NCBI RefSeq assembly: GCF_022865125.1
Contig: NZ_CP094828.1
Location: forward strand, 4,891,219 to 4,955,218
DNA length: 64,000 nucleotides
From: Acuticoccus sp. I52.16.1
GTDB lineage: Bacteria > Pseudomonadota > Alphaproteobacteria > Rhizobiales > Amorphaceae
Direction: 5' to 3'
Made by a program: the position numbers and the translations under genes. The stretch's first letter is position 1, and each line of letters starts with the position of its first letter. This document shows positions 47,701 to 54,886 of the stretch, piece by piece. The notes beneath the pieces were generated by a model. It was not told where the DNA came from. It saw nothing but the letters and a program-made list of their open reading frames with translations, and did not search any database.

Positions 47701-47862
47701 CTGCTGGCGCGCGATGGCGGTGTCCATGTTGCGCAGGTCGCGTTCGAGTCCCGCCAGTTGGCGCTTGAGCCCTGCGAGATCGACGGTCTGGGCCGTGGCC
47801 GTGCCGATGAAGAGCACGGAAAACACGAGCGCGATGCCCGTTCGAAATGCAGTGGCGATCAT
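44764..47862 (-). CDS. large MscS-family mechanosensitive ion channel (DUF3772/MscK-like)
   Basis: The 1032-residue protein has a signal peptide (cleavage about GTATAQ), then about 430 residues of periplasmic helical coiled-coil (LAGLKRQLAGLERDLRNMDT and similar), then about ten membrane helices, then the MscS pore and beta domain. The last helix shows VFAASLGVGIGFGLQNVVNN and FISGLLLLVERPLRIGDIVT. The C-terminal domain ends with PYPQRDVHVI and a charged tail. Such channels release solutes under osmotic downshock. It is transcribed alone and diverges from a binding-protein gene. Confidence 0.94.
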   Translation of the reverse strand: MIATAFRTGIALVFSVLFIGTATAQTVDLAGLKRQLAGLERDLRNMDTAIARQQEENARLVHDLNQVNDEPANVTFEHLRQAQFEVDIARTRLLTLAHRITEQSQRVALQNSVIVSSTAALRSNERDTLQRLVEVAAIDWRERIRTTENTLLERLQRYEELSQDYLNLREEQLDILQRYITLDALDGVGDQEENPLVTRLRRLVDQLSQQALTLSNEASEIDDGNASAVQRRNLLRLRSDEALLRSNTRLTDIAIVESRNILGALRPIRTEPAVPTRLFEDAIDALVAADARLAQRAETIELNRDGLSDLTRILTEPTQDVGQAEALRERIASLRSLLDSQTDEIDDLREELGNEIAALDRERGVRDRAGLLTRETARTDKAARARIAAEVQTIPGELRDIYEGRYLEVVTAIDVTPQRRLVVFGVICVVLFALTVYLRQRLLRAFIGSEATRATEIPLEVIRRNLFWLYPVAVWYVFATMFAISSDTTLAVLKLIAIPALAASLRDFTQVIVSRQTYGQQRRIGTIITRATEIAVVLSAVFVIAYVVLGEVDLLPTTETAINRLAYSVFVLSGLPMLLFVFFFTASRGGGSYGRIRRVIAAFLSLLPPAALIATGITGLMGYTQLAVVMLENLGLAILIIAALALTIGVMNDVLEGITARIRAKDPAKAYFARANFLQPLNRLAQAVLVVITILVCVRVFGWTIETPVIREVVGLWRTTVFTAGSTTYTVGKILIAGLAFAFVFWVAGWSRRVAYTVVFGRLKDIGIRQSLSVFAQYVVVVLGVLLTLSAIGFDVTTLTVFAASLGVGIGFGLQNVVNNFISGLLLLVERPLRIGDIVTVGANSGTVMQIGIRSMRMKTFDEFDLIVPNSALISDTFTNWTRTNSVMRVLLMVGIGYEDDPDLAIGLIHTALDEHPGVLRSPAPMVTVEEFGDNSINLRMCYYIDLYGSYSGFTVKSEVLTRVVKSFAANGVTIPYPQRDVHVIAPKAAPTAPEVAGPVPENVSTREREGNEWIGDAIEAATGSEGSKDPF

Positions 47863-48011
47863 ATTGAACTCGTGACGCGATCAGAACTGGTGCGGGCCGG
47901 GTACCTTGTGGCGACGGCGAAAGTGGGACTAAGACGACAGCGCGCCACATACAACTGCTGCCGGTCGGATTGCTGGTGCCGCGGGCTGCGGACCGGGACC
48001 GTCCCCGTCGG

Positions 48012-49211
48012 ATGGATTGGAGTCATCTTCGCGTGCGTGTACTGTTTTTTGCCGCGTTCCTTCTTGCCACTTTGCCAGCCCGTGCGGCGGATTTGACGCT
48101 GGTGTGCCTGTCCGTCGGGGAGGCGGTGGAGGCCTGTGCCGACAGTGCCGCCCGTTTCTCCGAGGCGACCGGGCACAATGTCAGGGTCGTCTCGGCCGAC
48201 AGCACCGGCCGTTACGCGCTGGAGCGCTACCGTGCCCTGTTCGACGTCCAGAGCGGCCGCATCGACGTGCTGCAGTTCCCCGACAGCTGGATCCCGGCGC
48301 TGGGTGCGGACCTGTCGACCATGCCGGAGCCGGAGGAGGGGGCGGTGATCCCCGCCGTGCTCGATGCCGGGCGCGACGCGGGGCGCCTCGTCGGCCTGCC
48401 GCAGCACCTGGCGATCACGCTCCTTTTCCTGCGTGGCGACGTGGTGGCGGACGACCCGCACGCGTGGTCGGACCTGCGCCAGAGCCTCCTCGCCGCGCCG
48501 GCGGACGGGGCGAACGGGCTCGCCGTGGGCGCCGCCGGGCCGACGCTCTTTCCCCTCTTCCTCGACTGGGTCTATTCGTTCGGCGCCGAGAGCCTCGACG
48601 ATCACGAGCCGCTGGTCGAGGCGCTGACGCTGATGAACGGCGCCATCGGGACGATCGCGCCCGCATCCGTCGTCTCGGCGAGCCCGCAGGAGGCGATCGC
48701 GGATTTCACCGGCGGCACCAGCGCGGCCCTGATCGCCCGGTCCACGGCGCTGAAGTCCGTGAACAGCTCGCCGATCGCGCAGAGCGTGGTGACGAGGCTG
48801 CGCCCGCAAGCCGCCGACGCGCCGCCCCAGGCGCCGATGATGGTGACGACGTGGTTCACCGGCGTCTCGCGTCATTCGCGCAACCAGGAGGCAGCGACCC
48901 AGCTGGCGCAATTCGTCGCGTCGGAGCCGGAGCAGCGCCGGGCGGCCGAGGAGCACGGCCTCGCACCCACCTGGCAGGCGGTCTACACCGACCCGAAGGT
49001 GCAGGAGATCAGCCCCGTGGTGCGCCGCATCGCCGAGAATATCGACGTGATGGTTCCCCCGCCGATCAAACGCTACGGCGTGAACTACCTGGATCTGGCC
49101 GACGATGTCGCCACGGCGGTCCGCAAGATGCTCAACGGGGAGGCGGACCCGGAGACGACGGCGCGGGTCATCGAGGCCTCGGTCCGCCGTGCCAGCCGAC
49201 AGGTGGATTGA
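48012..49211 (+). CDS. extracellular solute-binding protein (family 1-like)
   Basis: The 399-residue periplasmic protein has a signal peptide (cleavage about LPARAAD, residue 27) and the layout of sugar-type binding proteins: FSEATGHNVRVVSADSTGRY, RIDVLQFPDSWIPALGADLS, VGLPQHLAITLLFLRGDVVA, TWFTGVSRHSRNQEAATQLA and APTWQAVYTDP. I use the ATG at 48012; the frame is open 42 bases upstream. No permease or ATPase gene is adjacent. Its TGA shares one base with the ATG of the following binding protein, so they are translated together. Confidence 0.87.
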   Translation: MDWSHLRVRVLFFAAFLLATLPARAADLTLVCLSVGEAVEACADSAARFSEATGHNVRVVSADSTGRYALERYRALFDVQSGRIDVLQFPDSWIPALGADLSTMPEPEEGAVIPAVLDAGRDAGRLVGLPQHLAITLLFLRGDVVADDPHAWSDLRQSLLAAPADGANGLAVGAAGPTLFPLFLDWVYSFGAESLDDHEPLVEALTLMNGAIGTIAPASVVSASPQEAIADFTGGTSAALIARSTALKSVNSSPIAQSVVTRLRPQAADAPPQAPMMVTTWFTGVSRHSRNQEAATQLAQFVASEPEQRRAAEEHGLAPTWQAVYTDPKVQEISPVVRRIAENIDVMVPPPIKRYGVNYLDLADDVATAVRKMLNGEADPETTARVIEASVRRASRQVD

Positions 49212-50803
49212 TGCGTAGCTTCCGTGCCGGCCTCGTCGCCCTGACCCTTTCGCCGATCCTCGCGGTGGCGCTGACGCTGCCGGTCCCCTCGTCGCACGCC
49301 CAGACCGCCGATCTGTCCGAGGATGCGGCGATCGGCGCCCGCTCCCTCGGGATCGACGGGCCGCCGAGCCAGAGCCACCGCAACCTCGCCCCCGAGGACG
49401 AGGGCGAGGGCGAGGGCGAGGAGGATGGCGACGCCGCCGCGGCCCCCGCCACCTCCCAGCCGGCCGAGAGCACGCGGGCGCCCAGCAGCGACACACCGTC
49501 GCAAGCGCCGGAGACGCCCGCCACGGACGTGTCCCCGGGCGACGCACCCTCCGGCGTCGCAACCTCCGGCGTCGCAACCTCGGACGCCGCGCCGGCCGGC
49601 GCCGGCGAGGTCGCGACGACACCTGCCGCGCCCTCCGCGCCCCCTGCGGGGAGCAGCGGCACGTCGCCGGCCGCCGAAGAGGGGGCCCCGCCGTCGCCGC
49701 CCTCCGGAACCGCACCCGGCGGCACCGGCGACGCACCCGCCACCGCGGTCGACGACAAACCCGCTACCGCGGACGACGACGACGCGGCTGCCGCGCGCGA
49801 TGCGGCAACGGCTGCCGGCGCGCTGGGGCTCACCTCGCCGCCCGAGACCGCGGACGACGACGCCGCCGCCGACAGCGCCGCCATCGCCGCGGGCGCGCTG
49901 GGCCTCACCTCGCCGCCCGAGAACCCGGACGACGCGAACGACGCCGCCGCGACAGCGGCCGGGGCGCTCGGCATCACCTCGCCGCCGGAGACCTCGTCCA
50001 GCGACGGTACCCTCTCGCCCGACGCTTCGGCCGCCGCCTCCGGCGCGCTCGGCATCACCGTCGCCCCGACGACGGCCGAACCCGCCGCGGCCGCTGTCGC
50101 CGCCATCTACCAGGTCGCCATCCTCGACGACGCGCCGCCGTTCTCCTTCACCGGCCGCTTCCGCGTGCGCACCGGCTTCGACGTCGACCTCGTCAACGCG
50201 CTCTGCCGCGCCCTGCGCGCCCGCTGCGAGGTGACGCCGATGCCGGCCGAGGACATGGTGCAGGCGCTGATCGACCGGCGCGTCGCCTTCGCGGTCGGCA
50301 CTTCGGCGATCACCGCGCAGCCCAATGCCCCGGTCGCCTTCAGCAAGCCCTACCTCAGCCTCAGCGTCCGGTTCGTCACGCCCGGCCGCCCGCAACGCGA
50401 CGTGGAGGACGACGACGCCCAGTACGGCGCCATCAGCGGCACCGCTCAGGCCGCCTACCTGCGCCGCACCTACACGTCGCCCGGCGCCGTGCGGCTCTAT
50501 TCCAACGCCGACGGCATGTGGATCGACCTCGCCCTCGGCCGGCTCGACGGGGTGCTCGTCCCCGCCATCACCGCCCGGCGTGAGTTCCTGTCGACCCCGA
50601 TCGGCGAGACGTTCAAGTTCGCCCCCGCCGCTAGCGACGGCGAGACCAACCTCGCCCGCACCGCCGCGATCGGCGTGCGCGCACAGGACCCGGCGCTGGT
50701 GGACAAGATCAACGCCGCCCTCGACACGCTGCGTGCCAGCGGCGAATTCGGCGACATCCTCGCCCGCCACCTCGACCGCGACCTCGTCGACACCGTCGAC
50801 TGA
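49211..50803 (+). CDS. amino-acid-type substrate-binding protein with long repeat-bearing N-terminal linker
   Basis: The 530-residue protein has a signal peptide (cleavage about SSHAQ, residue 31), a low-complexity region of about 260 residues rich in Ala, Pro, Thr, Ser, Gly and Asp, and a C-terminal SBP_bac_3 domain from about residue 300. That domain shows YQVAILDDAPPFSFTGRFRV, FDVDLVNALCRALRARCEV and FAVGTSAITAQPN. Within the linker the motif GALG[LI]TSPPE occurs three times, near residues 203, 228 and 251. It recurs weakly near 278, and a related SLGIDGPPS lies at 45-53. No transporter partners are nearby. The first part may be cell-wall-spanning or lectin-like; its function is unknown. 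Confidence 0.82.
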   Translation: MRSFRAGLVALTLSPILAVALTLPVPSSHAQTADLSEDAAIGARSLGIDGPPSQSHRNLAPEDEGEGEGEEDGDAAAAPATSQPAESTRAPSSDTPSQAPETPATDVSPGDAPSGVATSGVATSDAAPAGAGEVATTPAAPSAPPAGSSGTSPAAEEGAPPSPPSGTAPGGTGDAPATAVDDKPATADDDDAAAARDAATAAGALGLTSPPETADDDAAADSAAIAAGALGLTSPPENPDDANDAAATAAGALGITSPPETSSSDGTLSPDASAAASGALGITVAPTTAEPAAAAVAAIYQVAILDDAPPFSFTGRFRVRTGFDVDLVNALCRALRARCEVTPMPAEDMVQALIDRRVAFAVGTSAITAQPNAPVAFSKPYLSLSVRFVTPGRPQRDVEDDDAQYGAISGTAQAAYLRRTYTSPGAVRLYSNADGMWIDLALGRLDGVLVPAITARREFLSTPIGETFKFAPAASDGETNLARTAAIGVRAQDPALVDKINAALDTLRASGEFGDILARHLDRDLVDTVD

Positions 50804-50896
50804 GGCGTTTCGGTCCCGACCTGGCCCCGGCTCGCCGCGCGCGGCCGGGGTTGACATCGCTCCGGAACTTTCCGCCGCGAATCGCAGTTGATGATT

Positions 50897-50910
50897 CGTT
50901 CCGCGGAACG
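50897..50910. promoter_or_regulatory. 14-bp perfect palindrome upstream of the end-joining operon
   Basis: CGTTCCGCGGAACG reads the same on both strands and lies 30 bases before the first gene. A second inverted repeat, CGAATC (50878-50883) with GATTCG (50893-50898), overlaps it. A GGAAC at 50864-50868 followed 17 bases later by AGTT is close to the alphaproteobacterial EcfG general-stress promoter (GGAAC-N16/17-CGTT, one mismatch). A regulator site or promoter is likely, but which protein binds is unknown. Confidence 0.45.
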
Positions 50911-50939
50911 TTTGTGGTCCGCCCGCTGCGGAGGTTGCG

Positions 50940-51221
50940 ATGGCAAAGAAATCCAGCTCGACACGGAAGAATCCCGGCCCCTCCGTGAAGGACGACGAGA
51001 CCTACGAAGCGATGCGCGACAAGGGCGCCAGCAAGGAGAAGGCGGCGCGGATCGCCAACGCCAAGGCCAACGGCTCGCAACCGTCCAAGAAGGGCGGCAA
51101 GGCATCCGCCTACGAGGACATGTCCAAGCACGACCTCTACGCCCGCGCCCAGGAGATCGGCATCGACGGCCGCTCCAAGATGTCCAAGGACGAACTCATT
51201 CACGCGCTGCGGAGTCACTGA
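50940..51221 (+). CDS. Rho_N-domain small basic protein of the end-joining operon
   Basis: The 93-residue protein is lysine-rich (KKSSSTRKNPGPSVKDDETY near the start) and ends with a Rho-termination-factor N-terminal-like domain (MSKHDLYARAQEIGIDGRSK, then MSKDELIHAL). Such small proteins often sit beside ku and ligD in alphaproteobacteria. DNA or RNA binding is probable, but a role in repair is an inference from the neighbours. GCGGAGG lies six bases before the ATG, and the ku gene follows after five bases. Confidence 0.85.
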   Translation: MAKKSSSTRKNPGPSVKDDETYEAMRDKGASKEKAARIANAKANGSQPSKKGGKASAYEDMSKHDLYARAQEIGIDGRSKMSKDELIHALRSH

Positions 51222-51226
51222 GCGCC

Positions 51227-52207
51227 ATGGCCCCGCGCGCATATTGGAAGGGTCACGTCCGCCTCGCACTGGTCTCGTTCCCGGTCCGCCTCTATGCGGC
51301 CACGACGTCGACCGAGCGAATTTCCCTGCACCGCATCCACAAGGACACGCACGAGCGCGTGCGCATGCAGAACGTGGTGCCGGACGAGGGACCGGTCGAA
51401 CGCGACGACATCGTCATGGGCTACGAATACGACCGGGACAAATATGTGCCGGTCACGGAGGAGGAGCTGGAGTCGATCGAGGTCGAATCCAAACACACCA
51501 TCGACCTCTCCCGCTTCGTCGATCTGAAGGAGATCGACCCGATCTACTTCGACAAGCCCTATTTCGTGGCGCCGGACGGTGACATGGCGACCGAGGCGTT
51601 CGTCACCATCCGCGACGCGCTGCGCGCCTCGAAGAAGGTCGCGCTGGGGCAGATCGTGCTGGCCAAGCGCGAGCGGATCGTCGCCATCCAGGCGTGCGGC
51701 GACGGGATGCTGCTGGAGACGCTGCGGTTCGCCGACGAGGTGCGCGAATCGAACGCCTATTTCGAGGATATCGAGAACGTAAAGGTCTCCAAGGATCAGG
51801 TGGACATGGCCGAAACGCTGATCGCGGCGCGCTCCGGCTCGTTCGATCCGGACACCTTCGTCGACCACTATCAGGCCGAGCTGCGCGCGCTCATCAACGC
51901 CAAGCTGAAGGGCAAGGACACCGCGCCGCCGAAATCCGCCAAGAGCAAATCCTCCAACGTCATCAACCTGATGGACGCGCTGAAGGCGAGCCTCGACGAT
52001 AAGGGCGGCAAAGGCGGCAAGGGCGAGGAGGGGGGCGAGGCGGGCACCCGGCGCCCCCGCGCCGCTAGCGCCAAGGCCACCGCTGCGCGCAAGTCGTCCG
52101 CCAAGCCATCGGCCGCGTCCACCCGCAAGAGCGGCGCGACCAAGTCCTCCGGCGCAAAGTCGTCCGCGAAGTCGACCGCGGGGGCGCGGCAGAAGAAGAG
52201 CGCCTAA
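51227..52207 (+). CDS. ku: non-homologous end-joining protein Ku
   Basis: Bacterial Ku binds DNA ends as a homodimer and recruits LigD. The 326-residue protein has the Ku beta-barrel from the start: RAYWKGHVRLALVSFPVRLY, then RISLHRIHKDTHERVRMQNV, KYVPVTEEELESIEVESKHT and DPIYFDKPYFVAP. A Lys/Ser/Ala-rich C-terminal tail of about 70 residues (from about 260) is typical of the extended DNA-binding tails. It begins five bases after the Rho_N gene and is directly abutted by ligD. The ATG at 51227 fits the conserved N-terminus. Confidence 0.96.
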   Translation: MAPRAYWKGHVRLALVSFPVRLYAATTSTERISLHRIHKDTHERVRMQNVVPDEGPVERDDIVMGYEYDRDKYVPVTEEELESIEVESKHTIDLSRFVDLKEIDPIYFDKPYFVAPDGDMATEAFVTIRDALRASKKVALGQIVLAKRERIVAIQACGDGMLLETLRFADEVRESNAYFEDIENVKVSKDQVDMAETLIAARSGSFDPDTFVDHYQAELRALINAKLKGKDTAPPKSAKSKSSNVINLMDALKASLDDKGGKGGKGEEGGEAGTRRPRAASAKATAARKSSAKPSAASTRKSGATKSSGAKSSAKSTAGARQKKSA

Positions 52208-54808
52208 GTGGCCGATACCCTGCAGCGCTATCGCGACAAGCGCGATTTCTCGGTCACGCCGGAGCCTGCCCCCGCGAAGCGGTTCCGGCGCTCGGGCGGC
52301 CTGTCGTTCGTGGTGCAGAAGCACGATGCCCGGCGGCTGCACTACGACTTCCGGCTCGAGGTCGACGGCGTCCTCAAGTCGTGGGCCGTCACCCGCGGGC
52401 CCAGCCTCGACCCCGGCGACAAGCGCCTCGCGGTGGAGACGGAGGATCACCCGCTGGATTATGGCGGCTTCGAGGGGACTATCCCGGCGGGGGAGTATGG
52501 CGGCGGCACGGTGATGCTGTGGGACCGCGGCACCTGGGCGATGGCCGACGACAAGGACGTCCACGAGGGGCTGAAGGCCGGGGCGCTGACGTTCGACCTC
52601 CACGGCGAACGATTGAAGGGCCGCTGGCACCTGCAGCGGATGAAGGCCGAAAAGGGCCGCCCGCCGCAGTGGCTCCTCATCAAGACGCGCGACGCGGCGG
52701 CGAGCGAGAGCGTCGACGTGACCGCCGCGGCCAAGAGCGTCGCCACCGGCCGCACGATGGCGCAGATCGCCGGGTCCGACAGCGTGTGGCACTCCGACCG
52801 CCCGGCCGACGACCAGCCCGACGCCGCGCTGAAGCCCCTCGCGGCGCCGGCAAAGCCGACCGCGAAAGCCAAGCGGCGGTCCGCGGCGGGACGCGCCGCT
52901 GCCAAGGGCGAGAGCGGCGAGGGGGTGCCGGCCTTCGTCGCCCCGGCCCTGTGCGCCAGCCGGTCCACGCCGCCCGCGGGCGATTGGATCGCGGAGGTCA
53001 AGTACGACGGATACCGCGGTATCCTGCGCGCGGCGAACGGTGCGGTGACGATCCTCACCCGCGGCGAGAAGGACTGGACCCACCGTTTTCCCGACATTGC
53101 CGCCGCCGCCCGACCGCTCGCCGAGCGCGACCTCGTGCTGGACGGCGAACTCGTCGTCTTCGACGAGGACGGGCGCACCAGCTTCGGACGTCTACAGCGC
53201 GCCTTCCGCGCCGCCGGCGCCGTCGAGGCCGCCTATGTGGCGTTCGATCTCCTCTTCCTCGACGGCGAGGACTGGCGCGACCGGCCGATCGAGGCGCGCA
53301 AGGCCGAGCTGCAATCGCTATTGACCCGGCGCCACCGGCCGATCGTCTACGGCGACCACGTCGCGACCGGCAAGCAGGCGGCCCTCTACCGGCAGGCGGA
53401 GGCGAACGGGCTGGAAGGGATCATCGCCAAACGCGCCGGCAGCCGATACCGCTCCGGCCGGCACGAGAGCTGGGTGAAGGTCCGCGCCGTGCGCGCCGCC
53501 CCCCTGGTCGTCGGCGGCTATACCGAGGGCGGCGCGCACGGCCTCGGCGCGCTCCTCCTCGGCGCGTATCAAGGGGACAAGCTCGTCCCCGTCGGCCGCG
53601 TCGGCACCGGCTTCAACCGCAGCGAGGCGACCCGGCTCCTGGCCGAGCTGCGGGAGCGGGGGCGCAAGTCGTCGCCGTTTTCGCGGAAGCTGGAGGGGAA
53701 GGGGCATCACTTCGTCCGGCCCGACCTCGTCGCGCAGGTCGCCTACCTCGCCATGACCGACGACGGACTGCTGCGGCATCCGTCCTACAAGGGGCTCACC
53801 GAGATGGACCCGCACGACGTCGCCCTCCCGTCCGACCACCCCGACACCGAGACCGACCGCGCCACCGATCCGCCGGCCGCGCCGACCAAGACGCCCGCGC
53901 GCGCCGAGCGGGCGAGTGGGCCGACGCCCCTCGGCCTGCGCCCGCAGGACGTCGAGACCTACGGCGTGACGCTGAGCCATCCGGACAAGATGCTCTTTCC
54001 CGAGCAGGGAGTGACCAAGCTGGCCCTCGCCCAGCACTATGCGGCGCATATGGAGCGGATGCTTCCCCATGTCGCAGGGCGGCCGCTGACACTGGTGCGC
54101 TGCCCGCAGGGGCGGGCGAAGAAATGCTTCTACCAGCGCCACCCGGAGGGGATGCCGGAGCGCATGCGGCGCGACATCGGCGAGGCGGACGGGGCCGCCA
54201 TCGTCGTCGAGCAGCCGGCCGACATCATGGAGCTGGTGCAGCTGGGCGTCCTGGAGATCCACCTGCGCGGCGCCCGTGCCGACCGGCCGGACAAGCCCGA
54301 CCGCCTCGTCTTCGACCTCGACCCGGGCGATGGCGTCCCCTTCGAGGCGATCAAGGACGCCGCCCACACCGTGCGCGACCGCCTCGCCCGGCTCGACCTC
54401 GTCTCGTTCGTCAAGACGACCGGCGGCAAGGGGCTCCACGTCGTCGTCCCGATCGAACGGCGCACGCCGTGGGACGAGGCCAAAGCCTGGACGCGCGCGC
54501 TCGCGGAGGAGCTGGCGACGGCCGAGCCGGACCGCTTCCTCACCAAGATGACCAAGTCCAAGCGCACCGGCCGCATCTTCCTCGACTACCTGCGCAACGA
54601 CACCAAGTCCTCGGCCGTCGCGCCCTACTCGGTGCGCTCGCGCGAGGGGGCGCCGTTCTCGCTGCCCGTCGGCTGGGACGCGCTCGACAAGCTCCAGGTC
54701 CCGCAGCCGGTGCATGTGGGAGACATCGCCGGGGACGACCCCTGGGCGGGGATCGAGGATGTGCGGCAGAGTCTGACGGCGGCGCGAAAGAAAGCAGTCG
54801 GACTTTAA
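52208..54808 (+). CDS. ligD: ATP-dependent DNA ligase LigD (phosphoesterase-ligase-polymerase)
   Basis: LigD is the multi-enzyme partner of Ku. The 866-residue protein has, in order, the 3'-phosphoesterase domain (residues about 25-160, FVVQKHDARRLHYDFRLEVD, with HPLDYGGFEGTIPAGEYGGG), the ligase (about 245-530, nucleotidyl Lys in WIAEVKYDGYRGILR, EGIIAKRAGSRYRSGRHESW) and the primase-polymerase (about 580-860, VFDLDPGDGVPFEAIKDAA and FVKTTGGKGLHVVVP). A Lys/Ala-rich linker lies near residue 220. The start is a GTG at 52208 immediately after the ku stop. All active-site motifs look intact. Confidence 0.96.
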   Translation: MADTLQRYRDKRDFSVTPEPAPAKRFRRSGGLSFVVQKHDARRLHYDFRLEVDGVLKSWAVTRGPSLDPGDKRLAVETEDHPLDYGGFEGTIPAGEYGGGTVMLWDRGTWAMADDKDVHEGLKAGALTFDLHGERLKGRWHLQRMKAEKGRPPQWLLIKTRDAAASESVDVTAAAKSVATGRTMAQIAGSDSVWHSDRPADDQPDAALKPLAAPAKPTAKAKRRSAAGRAAAKGESGEGVPAFVAPALCASRSTPPAGDWIAEVKYDGYRGILRAANGAVTILTRGEKDWTHRFPDIAAAARPLAERDLVLDGELVVFDEDGRTSFGRLQRAFRAAGAVEAAYVAFDLLFLDGEDWRDRPIEARKAELQSLLTRRHRPIVYGDHVATGKQAALYRQAEANGLEGIIAKRAGSRYRSGRHESWVKVRAVRAAPLVVGGYTEGGAHGLGALLLGAYQGDKLVPVGRVGTGFNRSEATRLLAELRERGRKSSPFSRKLEGKGHHFVRPDLVAQVAYLAMTDDGLLRHPSYKGLTEMDPHDVALPSDHPDTETDRATDPPAAPTKTPARAERASGPTPLGLRPQDVETYGVTLSHPDKMLFPEQGVTKLALAQHYAAHMERMLPHVAGRPLTLVRCPQGRAKKCFYQRHPEGMPERMRRDIGEADGAAIVVEQPADIMELVQLGVLEIHLRGARADRPDKPDRLVFDLDPGDGVPFEAIKDAAHTVRDRLARLDLVSFVKTTGGKGLHVVVPIERRTPWDEAKAWTRALAEELATAEPDRFLTKMTKSKRTGRIFLDYLRNDTKSSAVAPYSVRSREGAPFSLPVGWDALDKLQVPQPVHVGDIAGDDPWAGIEDVRQSLTAARKKAVGL

Positions 54809-54886
54809 CGCACATTAAATCGGCAACCGAACCCCGCCCTGGGACGTTTCCTTTGCGACAAAGCAGAAACGCGTTGGGCATGGACT

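Noticed and set aside
44743-48096. A 1117-codon open frame on the plus strand opposite the MscS-type channel
   Set aside because: It is rich in Arg, Asp, His and Glu with no known domain and mirrors the codon positions of the real gene; such long antisense frames are usual at 70% GC.
54809-54886. An EcfG-type promoter ahead of otsA
   Set aside because: Partial matches to GGAAC and CGTT occur but not at 16-17 base spacing.
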